Numbered from the stretch's first letter, positions 1 to 6,627 are shown. The stretch: DNA of 10,136 bases from Lachnospiraceae bacterium (GCA_900772675.1 CAAGRM010000309.1:1-10136); one strand, 5' to 3'. The notes: generated from the sequence alone by a model not told the origin. Translations and numbers: made by a program.

Positions 1-158
1 AACTTACGCCTTGCGGCACCTGCTGTCTTCGGCGTGATACAGGTGGTATGATATCATATGTGAGGCGGGTTGTCAAGATCAAAATAGACTTTTTTCATAT
101 TTGTGCAACTTCATCAAAATATACGTTCTATTTTTTCAAACCGTTTCTTCCTATACCA

Positions 159-167
159 TGTTATACT
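159..167 (+). promoter_or_regulatory. Extended -10 promoter candidate for the small peptide gene
   Basis: The sequence TGTTATACT is an extended -10 element (TG, one base, then TATACT with 5 of 6 consensus positions). No good -35 box lies 17 bases upstream (AACCGT at 139-144), which is tolerated with an extended -10. Transcription would start near 174 and give a leader of about 40 nt before the ATG at 215. The prediction rests on sequence alone. Confidence 0.5.
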
Positions 168-180
168 TATTTTGTTGTCG

Positions 181-207
181 CCTCCCAAACTGGCAACAGG
201 AAGGGGG
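181..207 (+). promoter_or_regulatory. Shine-Dalgarno of the peptide gene with a possible anti-SD upstream
   Basis: AGGAAGGGGG (198-207) is a very purine-rich ribosome binding site 7 nt before the ATG at 215. CTCCC at 182-186, inside the same predicted leader, can pair with GGGGG at 203-207, and TGTTG (173-177) can pair with CAACA (194-198). These alternatives could hide the site in the fresh transcript. Self-sequestered ribosome sites are common in type I toxin mRNAs. The folding is inferred by eye, not computed. Confidence 0.4.
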
Positions 208-238
208 TGAGCGCATGTCTATACTTATTTCTCTTATC
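207..238 (+). repeat. Direct repeat copy A, over the peptide start codon
   Basis: This 32-base segment spans the end of the ribosome binding site, the ATG and the first eight codons of the small peptide gene. It recurs in degenerate form at 379-407. GTGAGCGCATGTC here aligns with GTGAACACATGTC there. After a 3-base insertion (TAT, 220-222), ACTTATTTCTCTTATC aligns with ACTTAATTCTCTTATC. In total 26 of 29 aligned positions are identical. This is the expected target of the antisense RNA predicted on the minus strand. Confidence 0.75.
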
Positions 239-310
239 GTTTCCGTTGTAGCAGGTGTAATCAGCTACTATATCTGCAAGTGGCTAGACGGAAAACATGG
301 CGACAATTAG
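215..310 (+). CDS. Small Fst-like hydrophobic peptide, putative type I toxin
   Basis: A 31-residue peptide with one continuous hydrophobic helix (about residues 3-21, ISLIVSVVAGVISYYIC), then K-W-L-D and a short charged tail (GKHGDN). The ATG at 215 is set by the purine-rich ribosome site ending 7 nt upstream. The layout of a short polar start, a membrane helix, a W-L pair and a charged tail is that of the Fst/Ldr toxin superfamily, whose members insert into and disturb the inner membrane. The typical proline inside the helix is absent. The peptide is preceded by an extended -10 promoter, followed by a strong hairpin, and faced by an antisense promoter, which supports the toxin reading more than the peptide sequence does. 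It could instead be an ordinary small membrane peptide. Toxicity is inferred, not shown. Confidence 0.72.
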   Translation: MSILISLIVSVVAGVISYYICKWLDGKHGDN

Positions 311-342
311 CCCAGGCGGATGCCCTTCCGTAAAAAGGGAAG

Positions 343-372
343 AACCCCCAGCAGTTGCCGCTGCTGGGGGTT
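343..372. terminator. Shared bidirectional hairpin between toxin mRNA and antisense RNA
   Basis: A perfect 12-bp stem (343-354 with 361-372, AACCCCCAGCAG) encloses a 6-base loop. It lies 33 bases after the peptide stop codon. Neither side has an ideal T-tract: the + strand continues CGCTTTGT and the minus strand continues CTTCCCTTTTT. It is the only strong hairpin available to end the peptide mRNA, the antisense RNA and probably also the hydrolase transcript arriving from the right. A smaller hairpin (CCCTT 323-327 with AAGGG 335-339) lies just beside it. Confidence 0.7.
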
Positions 373-378
373 CGCTTT

Positions 379-407
379 GTGAACACATGTCACTTAATTC
401 TCTTATC
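379..407 (-). repeat. Direct repeat copy B, inside the predicted antisense RNA
   Basis: A degenerate copy of 207-238, separated from it by the peptide gene body and the hairpin. It retains the start-codon core CATGTC and the stretch TTCTCTTATC (398-407, identical to 229-238). It continues into ATCAGCTAC (405-413), which also occurs inside the peptide gene at 260-268. It has no ribosome site and no reading frame of its own worth calling. Its likely role is to give the antisense RNA its complementarity to the peptide mRNA. Confidence 0.72.
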
Positions 408-417
408 AGCTACACAT

Positions 418-446
418 ACTATATCATATGCAGAATCGAATTTCAA
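418..446 (-). promoter_or_regulatory. Near-consensus sigma-A promoter for the antisense RNA
   Basis: On the minus strand TTGAAA (446-441) is followed by exactly 17 bases and then TATAGT (423-418), with 5 of 6 matches in each box. The start would fall near 411. It sits between the hydrolase stop codon (465) and the hairpin, with no gene reading leftward from it, so its only evident product is the short antisense RNA. It is a better promoter than the one seen for the peptide gene, as expected for an antitoxin RNA that must be in excess. Confidence 0.65.
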
Positions 447-464
447 GATTCCTCTCCCACATTT

Positions 465-2021
465 TCATTTCACTTTCACCAGTCGCACAGCCATATACGG
501 TCTTGACGGCATGTCGATCGTGAATTCTCCGCTGTGGCGGCCTGCCGGGGGGATGGTCATGTTCCAGGTGTCGATGACTTCCACATCGAACTCCTGGCCT
601 TCCGGCATGTGGAACGGGCGGCGGCATGGGCGGTTGGCACCGTAATAGTACATCACGCAGTCTTTTCTCGGATGACTTGCGCTGTTTGTGCAGCAGGTCT
701 CATCAAAGAATGCCGGAAGCGGCTCCATATAGCCCCCGTTTTCTTCCATGATATCCAGCAGGAACTGGATTCGCGCCGGGCTGCTGCCCTTCAGCTCTCC
801 GCCGTGTGACCACCAGATCACACCGTTTTCATTTTCATACGTCTCTCCGTGCTGTCCATATCCGCCTCTGGTGTATGCCTCCCAGAACCGGCGTGTCATC
901 TCCTCGCCGCTGATATTGCCCCAGCCGAACGGAAGATTTCCTTCATATGCAATTTCATCGAGCACGCACGGTTTTCCATACTGCGGGCGCCAGATTTCCA
1001 CATTTTCTGCGGTGCGGTACAGATCGATTCTCTGCAGACTGCAGTGCGTGATCCATCCCCTGGAATGATCGTACATGGTCATACAGTTGTGAATGGAGCG
1101 CAGATGGCGGTACGGATCCTGACGACAAACGGTCTCGGCATTGGACTCCCACTCGGATACCGGTTTCCAGCGGAACAGGTCAAATTCATTTGCCATAGCC
1201 CACCATACATTGTGGTATGCGCTGAAACGGTTGACAACGTATCTCAAATAAAAGTTCTGCTGTTCCAGATTCATGCGGGAATAGCCCCAGCGGTCGTACG
1301 GATGGAACAAAATCAGATCTGCCTGGATTCCCATGGTGCCAAGGCGTGCGATCGTGTTTTCAATATGCTCAAAATAAGAAGGATTCGGACGGGTATAATC
1401 CCATACTTCATCCGGGTTTTCAATCATGGCATCAATGCCGCCGAACATATTGCGCGGTGCTTTTTCCAGCTTTTCTGTCTCAAAGTCGGACGGAGACCAT
1501 GGAGAATTTTCACGAATTTCAAACGGATACTGTGCCGGCTCTTTTAAATTGTAGACATAGTGCTTCGGAAAAACGCAGAAACGGATCTTGTTAAACGGAG
1601 AGGACGCAAGACTCTCATACGTTTTCTCCTGTGTCTCCCTACTCTGCAGCTCCCACACATAGCAGGTCGTACCGCACGGGTAGTATTCCTTTCCGTCATC
1701 GTAAGCAAAATGATAGGTGTTTGCCACACGGACCGGACCGTGACAGCCTTCATCAGCTGCACCGACCTCCACTGTCACTTTCGCCTCATCGCCCCAGCTT
1801 GTTGCTGCGGTGATCTCATACGTTCCTTCGCCGGATGGCATAAAGCGAAGCTTGTATACGCCGTTTCCGTCATAAAAGCCCTCGGCATGCTTTTCCTCTG
1901 CCTGACCTGCCATCGTTCCTTTCACCCACTGCTCCGCAAACGGATTTCCCTCGGACGGTCCCTGGAAAACCAGTTCTGCAATTCCATATCGTTTTACATG
2001 TTCGGTATAAGACTGTAACAT
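465..2021 (-). CDS. Cytoplasmic glycoside hydrolase, DUF5060/DUF4038-like/DUF5605 type
   Basis: A 518-residue protein. Residues about 8-90 form a DUF5060-like beta-sandwich (AELVFQGPSEGNPF, then GFYDGNGVYKLRFMPSGEGT). About 95-430 resemble the DUF4038/apiosidase-like TIM barrel. About 435-518 match a DUF5605-like C-terminal beta domain (VIDTWNMTIPPAGRHSGEF, RPYMAVRL). In clan GH-A fashion, E279 in WAMANEFD is the likely acid/base, and E356 in CVLDEIAYEG (or E360) is the likely nucleophile. There is no signal peptide or membrane segment, so it should act on imported oligosaccharide. The ATG at 2021 is chosen because AAAGGTGG (2034-2027) lies 5 nt upstream; an in-frame GTG at 2030 lies inside that ribosome site and cannot be the start. 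The gene is divergent from the two-component operon and has its own strong promoter. The family call is fairly sure. The substrate is unknown: apiose-containing or other pectic side chains are only a guess. Confidence 0.88.
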   Translation of the reverse strand: MLQSYTEHVKRYGIAELVFQGPSEGNPFAEQWVKGTMAGQAEEKHAEGFYDGNGVYKLRFMPSGEGTYEITAATSWGDEAKVTVEVGAADEGCHGPVRVANTYHFAYDDGKEYYPCGTTCYVWELQSRETQEKTYESLASSPFNKIRFCVFPKHYVYNLKEPAQYPFEIRENSPWSPSDFETEKLEKAPRNMFGGIDAMIENPDEVWDYTRPNPSYFEHIENTIARLGTMGIQADLILFHPYDRWGYSRMNLEQQNFYLRYVVNRFSAYHNVWWAMANEFDLFRWKPVSEWESNAETVCRQDPYRHLRSIHNCMTMYDHSRGWITHCSLQRIDLYRTAENVEIWRPQYGKPCVLDEIAYEGNLPFGWGNISGEEMTRRFWEAYTRGGYGQHGETYENENGVIWWSHGGELKGSSPARIQFLLDIMEENGGYMEPLPAFFDETCCTNSASHPRKDCVMYYYGANRPCRRPFHMPEGQEFDVEVIDTWNMTIPPAGRHSGEFTIDMPSRPYMAVRLVKVK

Positions 2022-2069
2022 ACGTTCCACCTTTCTGAAATAAGTATCGCTTCGTATTGTGATAATTTA

Positions 2070-2098
2070 ATTTTACTAAATACATTTTGAATAGTCAA
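2070..2098 (-). promoter_or_regulatory. Strong sigma-A promoter of the hydrolase gene
   Basis: On the minus strand TTGACT (2098-2093) is followed by a 17-base spacer and TAAAAT (2075-2070), 5 of 6 matches in each. Transcription would start near 2063, giving a leader of about 40 nt before the ATG at 2021. The near-consensus form suggests expression without an activator, or control by a repressor. No inverted repeat clear enough to name as an operator was seen. The whole divergent region 2040-2220 is very AT-rich. Confidence 0.65.
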
Positions 2099-2183
2099 TC
2101 TTTTTAAATTTAATTTTTAAACAATAATTCAGTTATTTTTTTATTACTTTTGCCGGTATCCGTTTCTTTTTTCCTTGTATTTA

Positions 2184-2212
2184 TTGACGTTTTTTCACTT
2201 TTATTGTAAACT
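2184..2212 (+). promoter_or_regulatory. Promoter candidate for the histidine kinase operon
   Basis: TTGACG (2184-2189), a 17-base spacer and TAAACT (2207-2212) form a plausible but modest sigma-A promoter (5 of 6 and 4 of 6 matches). Transcription would begin near 2219, about 100 nt before the TTG start at 2320. It is divergent from the hydrolase promoter, with about 85 bases between the two -35 boxes. Confidence 0.45.
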
Positions 2213-2226
2213 TTCCCATAGAGTCT

Positions 2227-2268
2227 GCCGGATCTTTTGCTGAACAGTTCCGGCCTTTTCTTTTTATC
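2227..2268 (+). promoter_or_regulatory. Hairpin followed by T-rich tract in the kinase leader
   Basis: GCCGGA (2227-2232) pairs perfectly with TCCGGC (2249-2254) around a 16-base loop and is followed by CTTTTCTTTTTATC. This has the shape of a weak intrinsic terminator just downstream of the predicted kinase promoter and could attenuate or lower regulator expression. No riboswitch aptamer or T-box was recognised in the short leader. It could be incidental. Confidence 0.3.
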
Positions 2269-2319
2269 TGGCTCAAAATTCAGCATGTATCTAACATGTA
2301 TCGGAGAGGAGATGTTTCT

Positions 2320-4035
2320 TTGAAAAAACGGTTTTCCAAAATTTCCATACACTCACTTGGTTTTCGTATTTTTGTTCTGCTTGCAGTCATGATCGTCTTT
2401 TTTTGCGCACTTGTCGTGTACAATAACATGGCTGCTTTTGGTCTGATGCTGGAGCGGATCCATGAGAACTCGGAAAATACACTGGTTCTGTACCAGAAAA
2501 GCCTGGATGAAAATCTTTCCCGCCCCGAAACCTACCTCTATGTTTTCGCCCTGAATGATGCCGATCTCCTTTCGCTCCGCGCAGCGGAACCACAGACAAC
2601 CAACTGGTATATCGCATTAAACCGAATCAAAAAAAGCTTTGAAAACGCAGCACCGAACTATACCGTAGACGGCTTTTTCTGTTATCAGGAAGCCACAGAT
2701 GCCCTCGTTCTCTACGACCAGACCAGCAACCCGCCACCGCTCCTCTGGAACTATATCCGCGGAATCGCCAATACAGAGGATCCGTCCTCTGTATGGAATC
2801 TCAACGAAATCAACGGGAAATATTACCTTGTCCGTATCCTGAACCTGAACGGATATCTGCTCGGCGCGTACATTTCCACGGATACACTCCTCGGCACTCT
2901 GGTCAATACAAAAACGCAGGACAGCCTTCTGTATTTTTCCGATGGTTCTCTTCTTCTGCGCACCCCGTCAAACGATGTCCGCCTGGAGGCTCCCCGCTTG
3001 AAATGGCGACGGTATCCTTCCTACGAAATCGACGGAACCTCCTGGATGGCGGTTTCACATGAACTGAAGGAAACACCGCTGTCGCTGACCCTGCTTCTGA
3101 AGGATTCGGAATATACTAAATATCAGGCAAACTTTTATTTCATTGCCTTTATTGTTTCGCTCGGTCTGTTCGTAGTCTGGCTGCTTCTGTCTGCCTCCCT
3201 GTACCGCTGGGTTCTTCACCCGGTTCACATGCTGACGCATGCGCTGGAGCAGCTCCGCGGCGGAGATCTCAAGGTGCGTATCCCCGATGACGCTATGCTC
3301 GATGAATTCCGGGAAATGACGACCGCTTTCAACGATATGGTCGAAGAGATCGATGATCTGAAAATCGAGAATTACGAAAAACAGCTCTCCCGTCAGAAGC
3401 TGGAGGCGCTTTACCTGAAGCAGCAGATCACACCGCATTTTATGATCAACTGCCTGAACACCATTTATCAGCTGACTGAAAATAACCACGCGGACCTGGC
3501 ACGGCAGATGCTTCAGAACCTGAGTGTGCATCTGCGCTATACGCTTTCCTCCGGTCAGACCGTTTCGCTTTTAGAAGAGCTGAAGCTTGTAAAAAACTAC
3601 GTGGAGCTTTCCTCCATCCGCTATCCCGGCTCGCTGCGCCTGCTCCCTTCCTGCGAGGAATCGCTGCACAATGCAACGGTTGTGCCGCTGATGCTTCTGA
3701 ACTTTGTGGAAAACACGGTCAAATACGAGGTCGTTATGGGGAAAGTTCTGGACATCCATATCGACGTCACCGCCAGAGAAAAAAATCAGTGCACCCGCCT
3801 TCATATCTGTATCTGGGATACCGGACGCGGTTTTTCGGAGGATATGCTTGCCGTGCTGCAAAATCTTGATACCTATGTAAATTCCGAGCAGGAACACATC
3901 GGCATCACAAACGTTGTACTCCGCCTCCGCCAGATTTTTCCCGACGCGGCTTTTACTTTTTGCAACCGTTCCGGCGCAGGCGCTCAGATTACCATTGATT
4001 TTCCTTACGTTCCCTTTTTCCGCATCGACGGATAA
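2320..4035 (+). CDS. YesM-like sensor histidine kinase (TTG start)
   Basis: A 571-residue inner-membrane kinase. The first transmembrane helix is about residues 14-36, an extracytoplasmic sensor region covers about 37-270, and the second helix is about 272-299. A HAMP linker (about 300-350), a His_kinase domain (PF06580 type) with phospho-acceptor H373 in ITPHFMINCLN, and a C-terminal ATPase domain follow. The ATPase shows an N-box (NFVENTVKYE, 461-470), DTGRGF (500-505) and HIGITNV (526-532). I place the start at TTG 2320 because GAGGAGA lies 8 nt upstream. The in-frame ATG at 2296 would add eight residues but has no ribosome site. The partner is the regulator 36 bases downstream. YesM-type kinases usually sense sugars or glycan fragments, often through a binding protein. 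The ligand here is unknown, and the sensor region has no domain I can name. Confidence 0.92.
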   Translation: MKKRFSKISIHSLGFRIFVLLAVMIVFFCALVVYNNMAAFGLMLERIHENSENTLVLYQKSLDENLSRPETYLYVFALNDADLLSLRAAEPQTTNWYIALNRIKKSFENAAPNYTVDGFFCYQEATDALVLYDQTSNPPPLLWNYIRGIANTEDPSSVWNLNEINGKYYLVRILNLNGYLLGAYISTDTLLGTLVNTKTQDSLLYFSDGSLLLRTPSNDVRLEAPRLKWRRYPSYEIDGTSWMAVSHELKETPLSLTLLLKDSEYTKYQANFYFIAFIVSLGLFVVWLLLSASLYRWVLHPVHMLTHALEQLRGGDLKVRIPDDAMLDEFREMTTAFNDMVEEIDDLKIENYEKQLSRQKLEALYLKQQITPHFMINCLNTIYQLTENNHADLARQMLQNLSVHLRYTLSSGQTVSLLEELKLVKNYVELSSIRYPGSLRLLPSCEESLHNATVVPLMLLNFVENTVKYEVVMGKVLDIHIDVTAREKNQCTRLHICIWDTGRGFSEDMLAVLQNLDTYVNSEQEHIGITNVVLRLRQIFPDAAFTFCNRSGAGAQITIDFPYVPFFRIDG

Positions 4036-4071
4036 CCGGAACGGTAAAAAAATATATTTTGGGAGGTTATC

Positions 4072-5652
4072 ATGAACCTGTTAATCGTAGACGATGAATA
4101 TTATACCGTCGAAAGCATTTCCAACAAAATCCGCACACTGCGGCCGGACTTTTTTGAGATTTTCTGTGCCTACAATCTGACGCAGGCATTGGAAATCTTT
4201 TCCACACATCCGATTGACCTGATGATTTGTGATATCGAGATGCCCGGCGGTTCCGGCCTCGAACTGCTGGACCAGATCCGTCAGGCACACTACGAAACGG
4301 TCTGTATTTTTCTGACCGCCTATGCAAAATTTGAATATATTTCCCGCGCCATGAAGCTTTCCAGCAGTGACTATCTGTTGAAGCCGCTGGATGACCATGC
4401 CCTTCTGGAAGCCCTTGGCAAAGCCTGTGCGCAATGTGAAAAGCAGCAGAAGGACCGCGTCAACACCCTTCATGCTAATTACTGGAAGGAAAGTGAGCTC
4501 CCGCTTGCAGAGCAGTTCTTCCTCGACCTGCTAAATGGCAGTATTTCCTCTGCTCCTTCCGAAGTGATGGATGAAATCCGCTATCGCCGTCTGAATGTCG
4601 AACTGATTCATCAGCCCTTCTGTCCGCTTCTGATCCAGACCGGACAAAAGAGTGTTTTTGCAGCATCTGACAACCGCACACTGTATGAATTTGCTTTAAA
4701 AAATATTGCCCGGGAATATTTTTTTGAACCCGGCGAGCTGCCGCTGACGATCCGCGTGCTCGATGGTTTTTATCTTCTGCTTCTCCCGGCCTCCACACAC
4801 ACCCGCGATTCTGTCGTGGGACGATGCCGCCAGGCGCTGACAGATTTTGTGACACATTTTCCGTTTTCCATCAATTTTTTTGTTTTCCAGAAGATCTGTC
4901 TGCCGGAAAGTCTGCTGGATGCTTTTCTTGCCCTGAAACAGTTTGCTGCCAAAAATGTCACGTATGAAAACCATGTTTTTGATCTTGCCCAGGAGACCCG
5001 GGCGGCGGTTCCGGCTTCTTCACAGCCAATCCCATCCGACCGCTGGTCCGATCTTCTTCTTGCCGGAAAAACAGAACAGCTTCAGATTGAAGTATTTGCT
5101 TTTCTGAATCAGTTAAAAAGCTCCGGAACAGCCACACGGGAATTTCTGACCGGCTTTTACTATCAGTTCCTGCAGCTGCTGTTCCGCCAGATGGATCATC
5201 CGGGCAGCGAAGACGAAGCCTTCCGCCGCCAGATTACCGTTGCTTCCCCGGAGCAGACCTTCTCCTCGTTTGGTGCTTTAAGAGAATGGATTTCCAACAG
5301 CCTTCTGCTGTTCACACAAAGCCGTCAGGCAGCCGCTTCCCAGGATACAGCTGTTGCCACCGTGAAAGCATATATCGAATCGCACCTCTCCGATGAGCTG
5401 GATCGCGATACGCTTGCAGCCATGGTGTACCTGAACGCCGATTATCTGTCCCATCTTTTTAAGAAGGATACCGGCAGTTCTCTGATCAACTACATCATCG
5501 ACCGCCGGATTGCGCACTCCAAAGAGCTTCTCGCCAAAGGTGAAATGAGCATCCGTGACATTGCCATCACCTGCGGCTTCCAGAATATTTCGTACTTCTC
5601 CCGCCAGTTCAAAAAATCGACGGGCATGACGCCACGGCAGTTTAAAAATTAA
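4072..5652 (+). CDS. YesN-like response regulator with AraC-type DNA-binding domain
   Basis: A 526-residue protein with a GGGAGG ribosome site 5 nt before its ATG. Residues 1-120 are a CheY-like receiver: acidic D7-D8, phospho-acceptor D54 in MICDIEMPGG, T82, and K104-P105 in YLLKPL. Residues about 125-425 form a long middle region typical of YesN proteins, with no named function. Residues about 428-526 are an AraC/XylS domain with two helix-turn-helix units (about 446-467 and 492-518, IRDIAITCGFQNISYFSRQF). All key receiver residues are intact, so phosphorylation by the adjacent kinase is expected. YesN-type regulators activate nearby sugar ABC transporter operons by binding direct repeats upstream of a weak -35 box. 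Here the candidate target is the binding-protein promoter around 9327-9389. The gene ends in a shared bidirectional terminator. Confidence 0.94.
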   Translation: MNLLIVDDEYYTVESISNKIRTLRPDFFEIFCAYNLTQALEIFSTHPIDLMICDIEMPGGSGLELLDQIRQAHYETVCIFLTAYAKFEYISRAMKLSSSDYLLKPLDDHALLEALGKACAQCEKQQKDRVNTLHANYWKESELPLAEQFFLDLLNGSISSAPSEVMDEIRYRRLNVELIHQPFCPLLIQTGQKSVFAASDNRTLYEFALKNIAREYFFEPGELPLTIRVLDGFYLLLLPASTHTRDSVVGRCRQALTDFVTHFPFSINFFVFQKICLPESLLDAFLALKQFAAKNVTYENHVFDLAQETRAAVPASSQPIPSDRWSDLLLAGKTEQLQIEVFAFLNQLKSSGTATREFLTGFYYQFLQLLFRQMDHPGSEDEAFRRQITVASPEQTFSSFGALREWISNSLLLFTQSRQAAASQDTAVATVKAYIESHLSDELDRDTLAAMVYLNADYLSHLFKKDTGSSLINYIIDRRIAHSKELLAKGEMSIRDIAITCGFQNISYFSRQFKKSTGMTPRQFKN

Positions 5653-5695
5653 AAAAATCCGGTTTTCCTTTTGCATATCGGAAAGCCGGATTTTT
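5653..5695. terminator. Bidirectional intrinsic terminator between convergent operons
   Basis: A 16-bp stem (5653-5668 with 5680-5695, one G-U pair) encloses an 11-base loop. The stem begins with A's and ends with T's, so it gives a T-run to transcripts in both directions: TTTTT at 5691-5695 for the + strand, and seven T's (5657-5651) for the minus strand. It begins just after the regulator stop codon and lies 22 bases beyond the stop codon of the second permease. Confidence 0.92.
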
Positions 5696-5717
5696 GGGAG
5701 TCACTCACATTTTTTTA

Positions 5718-6617
5718 TCAGCCCTTAACACCGCCAAGGGTAATACCTTTTACAAAGTTTTTCTGAATGAACGGATAAATGATCATGATCGGCAGAATAC
5801 CAAGTGCTGCCATCGCCATACGAACCGTTCCGGATGGAATCTGGGAGAGACCTTCGCCTGCCTGCGCCATGTTGTTGGCGTTCTGCGTCAGCGCCTGAAT
5901 GTTCTGCATCAGACGGTTCAGCAGGTTCTGGATACTGTAGAGATCCGTTCTCTTTGTCAGATAGATATAACCATTGTTCCAGTCGTTCCAGTAAGCAATA
6001 CCGGAGAACATGGCAACCGTTGTGATAATCGGTTTGGACAGCGGAATCGCGATTTTCCACATGGTCTGAAATTCGTTTGCACCGTCAATGTAGGCAGCCT
6101 CGAGAATTTCATCCGGCACACCGGTGACAAAGTAGCTCTTCATCAGGAGAACGTTAAATGCGCTCATCATCAGAGACGGAACCAGCAGTCCAAAGAACGT
6201 ATCTTTCACATGAAATACGGTCGTGTAATTGATATAAGTCGGTACAAGGCCTCCATTGAACAACATGGTAAAGAATACCAGGAAAGTCAGGACATTTCGT
6301 CCCGGCAGCCCCTTTTTCGAAAGGCCGTAGGCCAGACAGGTTGTCAATGCAAGGCTGCATACAACGCCGGTTGCGGTCAGGATAAAGGACATTCCATAGG
6401 CTTTGATTACCATGGAGCTGCTGGATGTGAATACCCACTCATAAGCGTAGGTACTCCACTTTTCCGGCAGAAAAGAGTAGCCATTCTGTAACAGGGTTGC
6501 ATTGTCAGTCAATGAGGAAATGAACATCAGCAGAATCGGAATGATCGCGAGCAGTGTCAGGATTGTCATGACCAGATGACCGAAAAAGCTATAAATTTTA
6601 TCTTCTCTTGTTTTCAT
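5718..6617 (-). CDS. Sugar ABC transporter permease, CarB/YtcP (MalG-like) type
   Basis: A 299-residue inner-membrane protein with six likely transmembrane helices (first about 12-34, others about 75-97, 108-128, 142-162, 195-215 and 268-288). The cytoplasmic EAA loop that contacts the ATPase is visible at about 172-198 (LEAAYIDGANEF then IAIPLSKP). The C-terminal GGVKG ending is typical of YtcP-type permeases. It would pair with the LplB-type permease encoded just upstream. The ribosome site AGGAGG (6629-6624) lies 6 nt from the ATG and overlaps the TAG stop of that upstream gene, so the two are probably translationally coupled. No ATP-binding subunit gene is present here. Related transporters borrow an MsmX-type ATPase encoded elsewhere. 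The carbohydrate is unknown. Confidence 0.95.
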   Translation of the reverse strand: MKTREDKIYSFFGHLVMTILTLLAIIPILLMFISSLTDNATLLQNGYSFLPEKWSTYAYEWVFTSSSSMVIKAYGMSFILTATGVVCSLALTTCLAYGLSKKGLPGRNVLTFLVFFTMLFNGGLVPTYINYTTVFHVKDTFFGLLVPSLMMSAFNVLLMKSYFVTGVPDEILEAAYIDGANEFQTMWKIAIPLSKPIITTVAMFSGIAYWNDWNNGYIYLTKRTDLYSIQNLLNRLMQNIQALTQNANNMAQAGEGLSQIPSGTVRMAMAALGILPIMIIYPFIQKNFVKGITLGGVKG

Positions 6618-6627
6618 ACCGTTCCTC

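Larger units (their letters stand above)
331..411 (-). ncRNA. Putative antisense antitoxin RNA
   Basis: A minus-strand promoter (446 to 418) predicts a transcript starting near 411 and running left through the hairpin at 372-343, with a short T-run on that strand at 336-332, so about 75-80 nt long. Its 5' part contains the complement of repeat copy B (379-407) and can therefore pair in trans with the ribosome site and start codon of the small peptide mRNA (207-238). Two of the three differences between the repeats would become G-U pairs in that duplex, and a 3-nt bulge remains. Its 3' part overlaps the peptide mRNA's terminator hairpin. This matches the par/Fst scheme of two convergent RNAs sharing a bidirectional terminator and direct repeats. 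The exact ends are estimates. Confidence 0.6.

Noticed and set aside
1..60. Possible C-terminal end of a gene (frame ending in TGA at 49-51) and a CACCTG/CAGGTG hairpin (17-22 with 40-45)
   Set aside because: All three + frames are short here and none can be matched to a family. The hairpin has a 17-base loop and no T-run. Too little sequence lies inside the window to decide.
433..451. GAATC/GATTC hairpin after the hydrolase gene as a terminator
   Set aside because: Only 5 bp of stem, no T-run, and it overlaps the -35 of the antisense promoter; it is not convincing as a terminator.
849..1547. 232-residue open frame on the + strand
   Set aside because: It runs antisense to the clear hydrolase gene, has no ribosome site and no recognisable domain; it is a shadow of the codon pattern of the real gene.
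2638..2653. Possible CcpA (cre) site TTGAAAACGCAGCAC
   Set aside because: It matches the left half only, fails at the conserved C of the right half, and lies inside the kinase coding sequence.
5694..6491. 265-residue open frame on the + strand
   Set aside because: It is antisense to the MalG-like permease, which has its EAA motif and a perfect ribosome site. The + frame starts within the terminator and contains no domain.
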